Shown here: in pieces, positions 1 to 11,999 of the stretch
Layout: every line of letters begins with the position of its first letter
How positions within the stretch are numbered: position 1 is the stretch's first letter
Source: Ancylostoma caninum
Taxonomy: Eukaryota > Nematoda > Chromadorea > Rhabditida > Ancylostomatidae
Assembly (NCBI GenBank): GCA_037903475.1
Contig: JBAJFG010000015.1
Coordinates: 496,001 to 560,000 of the forward strand
Direction: 5' to 3'
DNA length: 64,000 nucleotides
Notes under the pieces: generated by a model
The model's database searches: none
What the model was told of the DNA's origin: nothing
The model's input: only the letters and a program-made list of their open reading frames with translations
Made by a program: the position numbers and the translations under genes

Positions 1-531
1 TCTGCCGCGCCGCGTAGGGGGTGCGGTGCGGCAGAACCGATATACTGTGATGCACGAATGAATGACCAGCACTGTAATTGCTCTTTCACGTAAATACCTC
101 CTTGCCATGTTCCATCAACGATTTTTCAGCGAATCCCATCCACTTCCTTTAAATTTATCATAGACGCCGTGGTCTCTTGAGCGCTTAAACAAGGATGAAA
201 CCTTCTCCAGATTTTTTATTATTATTATCGATATAATAACTTTATTGTTATAGAAGCGATAATTTACAGATACTGCTAGAACTAGTAAGGTAGAATTCTT
301 TAAAATTTATGACTTCTGCTCCGATTTAGTGTCTTGAAGAGGCTGCAGCTGAAAAAATCGATTTAGACAGAACCAATTGATTTTTACTGTGGAATATAGG
401 AAAACGGAAGACTAACGTGATCATTTTTGTTTTTTGCTGCTTCCTTAAGTCTTCGAAATTTCACTGCCATGTTCTTGTACCTAGAAAAGCGTAGGTTAGT
501 GGAGCTACCTTGATTATAACCTTTAGACAAC
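1..531. other. Downstream flank of the Cys-rich gene, no gene seen
   Basis: AT-rich non-coding DNA beyond the stop codon of the Cys-rich gene. The first 35 bases form a near-perfect hairpin (TCTGCCGCGCCGC at 1-13 against its complement ending at 35), possibly the end of an element cut by the window edge. Nothing else is recognised. Confidence 0.5.
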
Positions 532-3500
532 TCACTTCAGGCAACACATGGTCTCAGCGCACTGTACATAACCAGGCTGGCATATACACGGAACTCCACA
601 GGGAACGGCTATTTGTGCTGCTGAAAAAAAGCGATGGTGCAGAAACCACAGGTCGCATGTGATTGGTTGACATCTCAGGTCCACCAATGATGCGCAAACT
701 GAGACCACGCCCCTTTGCAACTCTTGCGTTACTCACTTTGCACTTGTTGGATGCATGTTGGAAGACAAGACGGCATACACGGTGCTACACAAGTAGGTCC
801 CGCGAAAGTTACTGCAGCTGGTACTTGTGGTGGAGGCGGTGGGGACGGAGCGGGATTAGCTGCGACACATGACGGAGCACATGCAGGCATGCATGATGGG
901 GCACAGGTTACCTGGATTATGGTTTAGGGTTGAACAGGACTAAACTGGACATAATTCTCAGATCAATCTGCCTACCTGAGCCAGGCATGTGGCCTCACAC
1001 GTGGGCATACATTCAGTGGCGCAAACGCGTGTTGGCGATAGTTGGGTGGCAAACCTGGAATCAGGTAACTCCAAAGTCATTAGGAGCCATTTAGGGTAAA
1101 AGACTCACTGCTGTATGCATGAAGGAGTACAAGAGGGTAGACACTGTGGTGGACATGTCTGCTGCATGCACAGAGGAGAACATGAAGGCATACATCCAGG
1201 TGAGCACGGGACCATTGGAGGGCGAGGCTGAACCTGAACGTGTCCGTGTTCCATAGAAATCTGACAAATGGATTTGTTCCCTCGATTCTTTCCTCCTTTG
1301 CAGTTTTCATCTGATTAGCCAGAGCTTAGTGGTAATGATGTTTATTGATTGCTGCTTTATCATGTTATTCTCCGTGCAATTATTAGGGAGTTGAAGGAGG
1401 CATCCATGATAATTTCTCCCTTTCATAATCGGCATAGTCCTAAGTTTAGCTCTACTGTGAGAGCGAACCCAGTACTTGGAAATACTTAAGTTATCGGGCA
1501 TTTCATGCAAAAACCAGTAAATGGTGTTTATTTAGTTGACCCATTTCCTAACTCCGTTCCCATCCTGAAATATTACATTACCAAGAAAATTTCCGATAAA
1601 GAAGATTTTTTCCGACCTCAACCGTCCCTATCCGGATTTTCCGAGTCCTCTTTAACAGCATCTCTTTCATTTGAGACTATAGTAAATACTTCTTTTATGT
1701 AATAGTTTATTCCTACTGCAGTTATCGATAGACGATTTCTGGAACCTAGGGTCAACAAAGTTTTACTATTTTTACAGTATTCTGCGCTACTGACCCGTGA
1801 CATTACCGCATCCTTGGAATGAAATGTTTTTCTTAAAGGCAGTGGCCAACCTCATTTCGTTCTTGGAGTTAAAGACATATGTTGCCATGTTGATCCCGGT
1901 AATGTACATCAACAGACTCAAAAGTGACAAAAGCCCCATTTTTGAAGCGATCGAAATGGCTACACTTTTGGAGCCCGGAGGCGGATCGCTCCAAAAATCC
2001 GATTGCTGTGCCTGCTGCCTGCCACGGCTGAGGCGGTGCCAACAAGTCTTGGCGTGATCAATCGATAAGATCAACGGCTTCACACGTCAACTCGGGTTAG
2101 CAATCTGCTACAGACTTCGTCTACGAAGACGGTTTTAAAGACCATTTTGAGACAATTTACCTATACCGCCGGATTCAGCGTCTGGAAGAGATGTAGAATC
2201 TGCTATCACCTCAACCATGAATGTGAGGTGGACCTCTGCCTTTAAGAGAGAAATGTTTTCTCTGCTTGTTTCCGACAGAATCAAGCAATTTATCCTGTTT
2301 TCTTCACTTCAGCGTTTTGGAAATATCTTGTAAATGCTTGCGCTGATTGTCCCTTTATCTCTTTTGCTCATGAGAATAAGTGAAATGAAAAACTGAGTAT
2401 GTCGCTATTGAAGCGAACGACTAATAAAGCAAAACAGTGAAAAAAAAAAACATTGACATAGAGTTATGCAGTCTAGTAGCTTAGAGGGGGACGATGGAGT
2501 GACATTGTCTGCAATTACGACCTCATCACGATGTCGGCTAATTGATCTAATTCTTACATTTTTTCAGTAAAATCTCCTTCCACACGGAGGCCACTCATTG
2601 ATGGAGTCAGTGGTGGTCGTAATTTCAGCAAATGCCACTAGCTTTACCGAATCCTTGTCTATTCAAACAGTAGATGGTTAGTGCCATAGGACCTCACATT
2701 TTCCATTCTCATTGTCATGTTTTATTGCTGATATTACTCTGCTCTCTTCAACGTTTGCATTATTACATGCTATTCAATAAATGAATAATTAAATAAGAGA
2801 GTAAATGAAGTAGTCGAGATCGGATCTGACCTGAACGGCTTGAATACATGTTGGAAGGCAGCGAGGCATACACGCTTGAACGCAGACTGGTTGCCTAAAG
2901 CACAGTAAATATGACTGGAATGTATAAAATGGCTATTCCATTCCATCTCTTTGATAAATGTTATATCCTAACGAGACAAAGTTTCTACTCCAGTAATGGG
3001 CCTATGTATGCCTTTCCCTCTTTAGGATTATATATGTCATTGAAAAACACTGTAAAAATGGAACATACGCGCAAACTGAAGGACAGTTGACAGTGCATGA
3101 ACTGCACATAACAGCTTGCACACAAGCCGGTTGACAAGAGGGCATGCAGGCCTCAACGCACGTTGTCACTTGCCGAACCTTCAATGAGTAATATTAGAGC
3201 AGTTTATACCAAGTGCGTCCGTGTGTTTGACGAAATCAATAATCGATTGGAGAAGAGGCCTCTAGGATATCATTTTCCGACACCTACCTCCATAACTTGA
3301 ATGCAAGCCGGCTGGCACAATGGCATACATGCCTGGACACACGTTGTTTGCACCTGTCCATAATGTGAACATGAGCACCTTTAGGGTTACTGTAATCAGT
3401 GAGGAATTTACCGGAATGGTTTGCATGCATTGTGGCGAGCATGTGGGCATGCATCGAGCTTCACACACTGGTTGGACCACCTGAAAAGAAAAAACAAAAA

Positions 3501-4835
3501 AAATGAGGTAAGACACTGATAAATCGCAACAAATATAATGAATTCAGAAGTGAAAATATTATATTACCATAGGTGAAGGAGCAGCGATGCAGGAAGCCTC
3601 ACAACGAGGCATGCATTGTGCTGAACAAGGAAAAGCTGGCTGCGGAGGTGGCGGAGGAGGCTAAGAAATCGATTTATTGATTGAGCTTAAACGGATCAAC
3701 AGGGACTGCTTTTGACTTACGTTCATCAGGCACGCATTTGTGCAATGTGGCTGGCATCGATCCGGGCAGATAACCTAGATTTGACGGAGAAGTACGGAAA
3801 ATAATGGGAATTCAGCAGGATACTCGCTCGAAAATCCGTGCTTTAGATAGCCCAGCACCGAAGTACTTCCACCTGGTTTACCCATAAAAGCAGTTTTTCC
3901 CGGAAAAATCCATGATTTTTCCAATAATCAAACCCCTTCTACTATGATGTTCCTCACAAAGGTTCCAGTCACTCAACAGCTTACCACATTCATCACACAC
4001 GAATTTGTGCACAACGGCTGGCAATGTTCCGGGCAGAAGACCTAAACATCGGGCGTAATGTCTTGGAAACCATGTTGAACCGAGCTCCTCACTTGTTTGG
4101 CAAGCAACTGTTGACCCGGACATCCACCACAGGAGCAGTTGTCCGTCGTGCATGCAGCGCAACATTGCCTTTTGATGCGACTGATGTATAGTGATAGTGT
4201 AGGTGCTACTGCTTCCAGAGCAGTTGACTGGAAACGTGAAAAATAAGGAAATTGTGAAATAAGGAGCACTTTTCCTTCACACCTAATTTCACCAATGTTA
4301 CCCTGATTTATTTATTTATTTATTAACCCTAAGGTTAAACACTTCATTATTTCCCACGATTGCGGATTTGCTGAAAGTCAAATTAAAAACCTACGTGAGT
4401 TACTCGGAATTGATATTAACAGCTGTACACATTTCCCTAACCATCAAAGCATTATTCACGTACCCACTCTCGAGAACTGTAGTGAATTCTTCTATTTTGG
4501 TTATAAAAACAAGCGAAAGTGAAAAAAAGAAGTTTTCGCATTAATAATGTGAAAAGGTGAAAAATGGAAGTTTTCGTATTGATAATGTGGAAACTTCATC
4601 ATATCTGAGGTTATGTTCCTTGATTTATTTCGGAAGATTTGCTAGTGAGAAAGATGACAGGCTCTCCCCATTCGGTCACGATTAGCTCAGCCCAATCCCA
4701 AATTAATTATTGAAGTGATCTAGGCACAATTGCAATAAATAAACTAAAATGTGCGTCTGGGCTAACCTCGCTCCTTACAGCCCCTTTGAGGAGGTACAGC
4801 AGCATGACGACATTAGCGATACGAATGGGATTCAT
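532..4835 (-). CDS. Secreted Cys-rich modular protein, 13 exons
   Basis: Function unknown; predicted secreted structural or defence-type protein. Exons in transcription order: 4779-4835, 4093-4227, 3988-4041, 3721-3774, 3568-3660, 3412-3480, 3288-3353, 3108-3178, 2831-2894, 1109-1233, 976-1054, 737-911, 532-620, giving about 376 residues with every phase closing. Exon 1 encodes a signal peptide (MNPIRIANVVMLLYLLKGA). Most later exons encode one or two short modules of the form C-x3-C-M-P-x-C-x-P-x-C-I-Q; two modules are instead C-P-x2-C-Q-P-x-C-T-N-x-C. Pro-rich linkers are encoded by 3568-3660 and 737-911. The last exon ends in a CxxxxMCCLK tail. Exon 1 could also end at 4767 (donor GTTAGC), adding four residues. 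The 1.6 kb intron 1234-2830 might hide another module. I recognise the style from nematode secreted Cys-rich families but cannot name an orthologue. Confidence 0.8.
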
Positions 4836-5962
4836 TCCAGGCTGAAAGAGGCTCTGAAAGTGTTAATGATATTTTTGCAATCGTTGAATAATTCTAGTGG
4901 AAACAAATACTGGAGGGAACGTGGGAAATCTGGACAACGATAGTTCTGCACCTTTATTCAAATAAATGGGAAAAATGGGTGAGGTGAATTCCTCAAAAAT
5001 GGTTGAGCAGCGGTTGAAATTTGCCTGAGAAGATAATTCGCCTAAGAAGCCAAAAATATCTATAGTTATAAGAAGACTGGAAGTATGTCCCTTTAAGGAA
5101 ATCCAAGGAGAAACCAGTTCAGTTATTACCTAAACAATTAGTGGCGGGAATCCTAGAAAGGTTTAAGGAAGTTTTTTCTGATTACCACACGCTTTTCATA
5201 GCTATAGGACTCCTAGAAATTTACCACTATCGGAGTGATATGCATGGTTTTTCCATGGAGTGTGGTTTTTCAGCATCATCGTGATCAGCAAAGTGGAACT
5301 CCGCACAATTTTTTGAGTCAGCCACAGTAACTCTGTTTGTTCGAACGTTTTGAACCTTGCTACCCTTAGATTAGGGCAAATAAAGGGAGGACAACTGTAT
5401 AATTTTACTTTGAACATTAGAAGAGATGAGAAATCCTTGAGCTTTTACAGAAAAAAAACCTCATGTAAAAACCTATATTTTTCATTGTAGCTAATCCCAT
5501 GGAGGAAGTTACGGTCGAATGAATTAGATAAGAAAGAAGGGGGAAGCACACGCGCCCAGGAGGTCCGCACCACCTGAGGGCGTTCAGGAACGGCAGTCAG
5601 GAAGAAGGTGGTCAGCGCCGAATGACAGGATCAGCCGACGTTCGCCAAGAATCAAACAATCGTAGCTGCTCCGAAACAGGTCGCTGTCAACGGCTATGCG
5701 CACTAATTATACGCATTTATTTACCGTACGTAAACAAATCTATTGTGTGTTGATATTGCTGCTGCTGGATCACCTCCATGTGATTTCTGTTTTTTTTTTC
5801 ATGGAGAAGAAAGTACAAAATGTATCACATTGGCGCCTAGGAAGTATCAGTTTGGCGGGAATGTGATTTCCGAAATTTTTTTTAAAGAATTTCTTTTGTT
5901 CGAAAAATCGATGAAAAGAAAGAAATGCTATATTTCACCCGCGAGAGATGCTTTCCCAAGCA
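4836..5962. other. Upstream region of the Cys-rich gene, no other gene
   Basis: This stretch must hold the promoter of the Cys-rich gene. It is AT-rich with a few short ORFs that show no domain or splice pattern. No element with clear ends was found. Confidence 0.4.
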
Positions 5963-6192
5963 CGACTCATACTCTGATAACTGTGCAGCACGAACGCAGG
6001 CCGAACGGCGCAATGGTTCGCGTAGAAACCCTGCTGCTCAAGCTGTCAGGTCTTTAGCACCAACTGCTGAGGGACGGCAGCAATCAAGGGGAGGATGGCA
6101 GCAACTGACAACCGCTGCTGCTAGGGTTTCTACTCGAACCATTACGCCGTTTGGTTTGCTTTGGCCTGCACAGTTATCAGAGTATGAGTTGG
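5963..6192. repeat. Foldback element, about 90 bp inverted arms
   Basis: The left arm begins ACTCATACTCTGATAACTG and the right arm is its imperfect reverse complement ending CAGAGTATGAGT. The arms stay similar for about 90 bases each (shared blocks include AACGGCG, AATGGTTCG and GTAGAAACCCT) around a short GC-rich core. This is the form of a small non-autonomous DNA element. An ORF crossing it is a by-product of the arms. Confidence 0.7.
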
Positions 6193-7475
6193 TATTAGGT
6201 GGTTAGATGACTTCATACACAATTCAGTGATTCAATTTATTTCATTCGCATTGTATAGGGTTGGGCATCAAGTTCGTGCAGTTTTTTTTTCAACTCAATT
6301 TTTTACAAGGATTTGAACTAATTTCGATAGCCTGTCATAGATAATCTTATAGCACTTGATTTGCTCTTTACGGGTATTATAGCCAATTTTCTCAATTACT
6401 GCTATGTCTCATTTTCTGTCGCATGAAAAGTGACCCTTCAATTCGACAAGAGCGAACATCTCCGATATTTCTAACTGTTCCACTGAAATATGTAGCTGAA
6501 CAAATGCAGCTCAAGCTGTTGGGGATGTTAACCGGGTCTATGTGAAAGCAATTATTGTTGACGGGACTGCGCAAAAGTGGATGTTTGCTTCAGAGACGTC
6601 GATTTTGGGCTGGAGGATGCATCTTGTTCTGTAAGTACAGTTCCTAGGGTAATGAGACGATTTTGCGCAAGGGCTAGCTCTAGATTTGAAGACGAAGTAC
6701 TGCGGAAATTAACTTTCAAAGAAAACAAGAAGAAAAACCTAAGTTCAACTAGTCCACCCCGCGAAAATACACTGAGTGCTCAGAAAAACCGCACGAACTT
6801 ATTGCCCAATCTAATATGTACATCCATAGCGCTCTATTGTAGGTCCCTCAGGAATGTTTGTCCACACCTTCAAAGAAGAACTTCAGCATGAGAACTAACA
6901 TCAAACTCGGATACAACCTCGGCGGTGAGTTCGAAGCAACATTTTGACAAGCTTGCACGCATGGAAGCTGCCCAAGAAATTGTGCCATAACTCCCTCTAC
7001 TGTGAATGCTTGAATCAGGGGAAAAATTGATATTTGACGAAAGCGAAGGTCACTTACGATTTGCTCAGCTCCAGAACACTTTGCCTTTCTTATGATTTTT
7101 CTACATTTAGCCAGGTATCCCTTTCTGAAATCCTTTTTACCAGTTGCAAGATGTTGCAAAACATGGCATAACCGATCTCGTTAGAAAAGCGGGGAGGGGG
7201 GGGGGAGGGGGAGGGGGATGGGAGGGTAGAGGATGGATCATCGACGTGTTTGCATCGGTGCAGTCTGCGCAATTTGAACAAATCACGATGATGAACTGAA
7301 GAGCTCTAGAAGACGATGCAGCATGTTTTTCACTGAATTTCATTGTCGCATCTGTGATGAGTGAGTTCCCTTTGCTTCTGGACATCAACCTTGTATATGG
7401 GACTGTCGCATTTTCCTTAGGTCACTACTGACTCCAGACGGTAACTAGTATTCAAGGAACTTTTGACTTATATTA
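6193..7475. other. No gene seen; contains a G-run tract
   Basis: Only short ORFs without recognisable motifs. A purine-rich G-run tract lies at about 7190-7228 (runs of 4, 10, 5 and 5 G), which could form a G-quadruplex on the plus strand. Confidence 0.4.
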
Positions 7476-8116
7476 TCTGTATATATAGAAGTGAAAGTTT
7501 GTGCGTTTGTGTGTCTGTACGTTTGTATGTTACCTATAAAAATCGCCGAGCATGAACCGATCGAGACCACGTTTTGCATGTAGACCCTCCAGGGGCCGAT
7601 GGAGGTTATAGACTACTTTGCACCTGGGATTATCGATTACTTTATCGATTATATCGATTTTATTGATTTTTCGCTGTTTTTTCCCAGAGACTGGCGAGAA
7701 CATGCCTACTGAGGTCCCTCAATACGCTGAACACCAATGTGATATTATTTTGGTTTATTTTTTTTTGGTTCAACAAGGATTTTTTGGTTTAACAAGTGTT
7801 GGCATCAGCTTTAAATGGCCGAGAGAAGTTGGACACCCGAGAATTTTGCGCCAAATTATCGATTTATTGATTCTATTGATTTTTCTCTATTCTTGCCCAA
7901 GGGGCGGTAAAGACATGTCTGTCGGTGTATCTCAATACGCTGAACACGAATATGGCAACCATTTTGAGCGGAATATCGATTTATCTGTTTTATTGATTTT
8001 TCGGCATTCTTGCTTTTTTAGGTTCAACAAGGATTTTTTGGTTTAACAAGAGTTGGCATCAGCTTTAAATGGCCGTGAGAAGTTGAACACCCGAGTGAAG
8101 CTTGGTACTCGTCTAG
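7476..8116 (+). mobile_element. Non-autonomous Helitron
   Basis: Starts with TC after a host A (TCTGTATATATAGAAGTGAA, a common Helitron-type 5' end) and ends with CTAG before a host T. A short hairpin (CGAGT pairing with ACTCG) sits just before the terminal CTAG, and the 3' sequence CCGAGTGAAGCTTGGTACTCG resembles known Helitron 3' ends. There are no inverted repeats and no target duplication, as expected for this class. Inside, an approximately 80 bp block occurs twice (around 7768-7848 and 8020-8100). No Rep/helicase coding remains. Confidence 0.65.
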
Positions 8117-9389
8117 TCATATGTAGGTATCTCCGATCAGCTTTGTAATTGTGTTCGTGTTCACCATGAAAATTTCATAACTATCCACCATTGGATGATA
8201 TGAAATGCATTTTCCTGGGTGCTTTCTTTTGCTGTTATCACAAGGCAAGAATTTTGGAAAACCAAATACCATTATTATGTGCATGTGTAATGTAAATTCC
8301 CCTTCTATTCCTTCAGCCTCATTTGAAATTGTTACACTACGTCACACTCCCTCTTGCTCACTGATATACCATTTTTTGCCTCATTCGATCGATATTTGCC
8401 GTAACGGCCCGGCAATCAATAGTTGTAATGCCGCAGACACTCTCTATGTTTACTCCTGTGTCTCAGTATTGTAGCTAACCTCGTTTCTATGGTGCTCTCG
8501 CGCACCTATAAAGGGCTGCGACTGTCATTTTGCATGAGTTGTTTCGTTCGTTCGCTTCGAAGGATAAAGGATTTGTGGAACACCGTCTACGTTCAGCCGG
8601 GAGGCCGTCAAGACGTACGCCGCGACGCGACCGCGCCGCATGCTTGTGCTGCTTAGATCCAGATTACCTCTCCGATTCGACGCACTGGATGTCACCATTT
8701 CGTTACAGCTTATAGGCTGAGAACATTCATCTGTCCCACTGAAGCTTAGAAATCTTCCTTGTTCCACTGCTGCACTGCTCGGGCCCTTGGAGGCTGCAGC
8801 CACGACGCGCACATGAATCGACCAATCACAGAGCAGCAGCGTACCTCTTGTCACGCAGCCCGTTCAGCCGAAGGTGAGCCGCCACCAGGGACAGCTAAAC
8901 ATCCGTCCAAACCTTATACCATGACAATCGAGGACACGACGAAAATGCGGAATTGAGCGTGTATGGTAGCGCGAGTCCGAGCCTCGCTCCAGATTTGTCA
9001 TCACCATCAGTACTCACTGTATATAACTGAGTAAGTGTAAAATTAGCAGGTTTTATCTGCTCTGCTCATCTGCCGGAATGTTTGTTCGACATCGATTCTT
9101 TTTTTTGCCATTTTTCTTATAAAGAACCCAATGAGGGCAACTAAAAAATAATACGTGAGGCTACGGGAGTGCCACCACGAAAGGAGTGGGTGTGGTCGAG
9201 CTCAGCAAATAGTGGGAGGTCCGACCAATTATGCAGCTCTATACGCTACCCTCACGATACAGCGTTCTCATTCCTTTATAAGATGGCCAAACGGGACCAA
9301 TAGAAATGTTCCACTAAGTATTCGAATTAGCACTTTATATAGAGGAATGCAGTGGACATGATTCACATATTGAAGTGCTGGTGGCGAAA
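8117..9389. other. Downstream flank of the Gly-rich gene, no gene seen
   Basis: No coding pattern. Contains one copy of a 70 bp repeat at 8792-8860, listed separately. A TATAAA at about 8507 in a GC-rich setting resembles a core promoter but leads to no recognised gene. Confidence 0.4.
8792..8860 (+). repeat. 70 bp repeat, inverted partner at 10604-10673
   Basis: Contains CGACCAATCACAG and GCAGCGTACCTC. A strongly similar sequence in opposite orientation lies at 10604-10673, so the pair brackets the Gly-rich gene. Confidence 0.65.
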
Positions 9390-10310
9390 CTACTTATAAT
9401 AACGAGGGTAATAATTATTGTAAGGATTTTGCCTGTACACATATCCTTGACTATAACCGGGATTCCATCCGCCATACCTCTGTTGCCCTTGCCAACCTCC
9501 TAGAAAAAAAACAATTTAATATGCACGTTCTGAAACTGATCACAAAATTATCTCTAAACAACAACCTTGCGGCCTAGAGGGACCACCAAAATTTGGTCGA
9601 GCAGCATTGCTAGGAGGGCCGCCGCCTGGGCGCGGAGGGCCACCCATCGGTCCAGCAGCATTGCTAGGAGGGCCGCCGCGTGGGCCCGGAGGGCCACCCA
9701 TATTCGGTCCAGCAGCATTTCCAGGAGAGCCGCCGCGTGGGCCCGGAGGGCCACCCATACTCGGTCCGCCACTCTTCGGTCCAGGAGCACTTGGTATAGG
9801 AACAGCGATATTTAAACCAAAATTAAATCCGCTCTTCCCTCCAGCGGGTGGTCCCCCTTGTGGACCCGCTCCGGGTGGTCCTCCTGGTGGACCTCCCATT
9901 CCTCCACCAGCTCCCGGACCTCCCATTCCTCCACCAGCTCCCGGACCTCCCATTCCTCCACCAGGTGGCGCTTGCGATCGTGGTTTACCGCCCTTCCCTC
10001 CTCCTAATAACTTTCCAGCCATTCCTGCAAGACTGAACGTCTAATTATGTACAACTTCAAACATAATATGTGATATGGAAGCACCTTCAAAAATACCGAT
10101 GTTGAGCCCAAAGTCGAATCCTCCAAGCCCAAATTTGTATTTCTTGGGATCAATAGCCTTGCTAACATCCGCTCGCTTAATTCCTGCAAGAGTGTCGGGA
10201 GCCGTCGAAAGAGGAGCAGAACTCGCAGCATGTGAGGGAGTCGGGGAGGCTTTTATTGGGAGGACATTCACTGTTAGCGTAAGCAATACAACAAGATGTA
10301 GGTAAGTCAT
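9390..10310 (-). CDS. Secreted Gly/Pro-rich repetitive protein, 3 exons
   Basis: Function unknown; probably a secreted structural or surface-coat protein. Exons: 10085-10310, 9566-10024, 9390-9499; about 264 residues. A TTTTTTCAG acceptor ends 2 bases before the ATG, fitting spliced-leader addition. Residues 1-22 are a signal peptide (start MTYLHLVVLLTLTVNVL). Exon 2 is low-complexity: three tandem GGGMGGP-type units and four units of about 17 residues built on GGPPxPxGGxPxNAAxP. The motif FGLNI occurs twice, once before (GFDFGLNIGIF) and once within (GFNFGLNIAVP) the Gly-rich part, suggesting a duplicated non-repetitive module. The last exon is Tyr/Asn/Gln-rich and ends YYPRYYK. Such tails are seen in Gly-rich secreted nematode proteins, including some antimicrobial ones; that link is inference only. 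Confidence 0.85.
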
Positions 10311-10603
10311 ACCTGAAAAAAAAACTAAGGAGTTATACCTTGCTTAGAACAAGTTGTATGACTCACGACAATCTGTATATTGACAGAACGTGACTGAAGG
10401 CACAAATGCTACTGGATTAGCTTATTCTTTGAAGGAGAATTGGTTTTTCTATAGTGAACAGATTGTCAAAAAAGGAATTGGCCAGATTAGACAAACGATC
10501 AAACTGTAGGTAGATAGGCTAGTAATAATGAAACACATATGCCCGTTTGCTGTACAAATTCAATTCAAGGTATTTCCGTTGGACACCGAATATTGTCTTG
10601 AGC

Positions 10604-10673
10604 GGTTGCGTGACATGAGGTACGCTGCTGAGCTGTGATTGGTCGACTCATGCACGCGTCGCGGTTGCAGCCA
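10604..10673 (-). repeat. 70 bp repeat, inverted partner of 8792-8860
   Basis: Reads as the reverse complement of 8792-8860 with scattered changes; the shared core is CGACCAATCACAG. It lies about 290 bases upstream of the Gly-rich gene start, so the CCAAT-containing core could serve as a promoter element, or both copies may simply be one dispersed repeat. Confidence 0.65.
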
Positions 10674-11584
10674 TGCAAGGATCGATGGGTTCTGCGGGGA
10701 AATATGTAGATAAGTTTCCTAAGGTTGAGTAGGACAGATAAATGCGACCGCAGGCAACCAACTCTGAGGAGTGGCCACCGATGTCATTCAATGCGTCGAA
10801 TTTGATGGAATCAGGCTGAACTTGGAGAACGGCTGGACACGTATAAGTTTGCACTGATTATGTGCTTCAAAATCAGGATAATGTGAAACCAAGTGAGCGA
10901 ATCCAGGAACCATGGATGTCAACCGCCCCTATATTATTCCGTTTTATGTGAGTAAATGGGGACCTCCTGCTAGAAATCCATTTTTTCTCATAAAATAAGG
11001 TTGGACGCAAAAAAGTATATCACAGAGTCCTGCTATGTCTAGTTTAATGCCAGCAGTTTGAGTCTTTTACCTGAAAAACTGATGCTGGTCATTTGTAGAC
11101 CTATGTCGCATCAAAGAGCAAGCTTGTTGGAAGATACTGCTGTTGAAAATTCGAATAAATCCGCTAGAATATTTGGAAGAAAAACTTGGCGACAAGAAAG
11201 AGTATTTCAAGGGTTGTGAGCAGAAAAAAAACTCAGAAACTTAAATGGGCGGCATCCTCCAGCTCAGTTCTTTGCATTTTTTCCCCAAATTTTTCCCCAT
11301 GACATGGAAGGTGTAAAGTTGATGTGCATCCTCAAAGACGAATCCTGAAGAAACCCAGGGGTGGTACTTACGGAGGTATAAACAAGCGAAACCATGTCAG
11401 CAAACCTATTTCCAGTGTTTCCTAACATTCCGTAGTGTACGGGATGGCCAATAATGCCAAACGTTGTTGATTTGCATGGTTAAGATTTCGTGAATCCCAG
11501 CCCAGAAGATATTGCCGTGGAACCGTCGACCAAAACATTTCTTGTCTCTTGTAACCTTGTACAGATTGGCTTCGCAAACGTTTA
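10674..11584. other. No gene seen
   Basis: Unique sequence without coding or repeat structure that I can recognise. Confidence 0.4.
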
Positions 11585-11999
11585 TTAAAGGCAGCACCCT
11601 CGGAAACTTTCGAGGTTGAGATTTTGATCGCTTTGGATACTCAGCCGTTGTTGCAACAATTCTACGAAAGTTGCACAGTCATAGATATCAGCATTCTCAA
11701 GCTAAGAAGAGATAAAGTTTGTGCTGGCGATCAGTTTGGATGAGTTGTAAAATGAAATGAATGGGTGTTTTTGTTTACAATCACTCTCTTTGCATATGAT
11801 ACCACATGTTTTCATTCCAACCTCCTTCTACTTCAAGCTCGGGTAACTCGGCTATCTATTGCAAATCTGCGAAACTGGTAGCGGCTATGAAAACCGTCTT
11901 TTTCGTAGGATTTGACAAAATTGATCACTGCCGTCGTTTCCACTTTAGCGCTAAACCTAAGAATACAACAAAATCTGTGAGAGCAAAATTTGCCTTTAA
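11585..11999. mobile_element. TTAA-flanked MITE, copy 1
   Basis: Bounded by TTAA on both sides. The left end is AGGCAGCACCCTCGGAAA and the right end a diverged complement of it. An internal stretch (11806-11999) is clearly related to the minus strand of the copy at 24004-24418, which shows the two belong to one family. No transposase. Confidence 0.75.

Noticed and set aside
5925..6206. 93-residue plus-strand ORF
   Set aside because: It spans both arms of a foldback element, so its openness follows from the inverted repeat.
9607..10044. Long plus-strand Pro/Gly-rich ORF
   Set aside because: It is the complement of exon 2 of the Gly-rich gene; the minus strand has the signal peptide, splice sites and stop.
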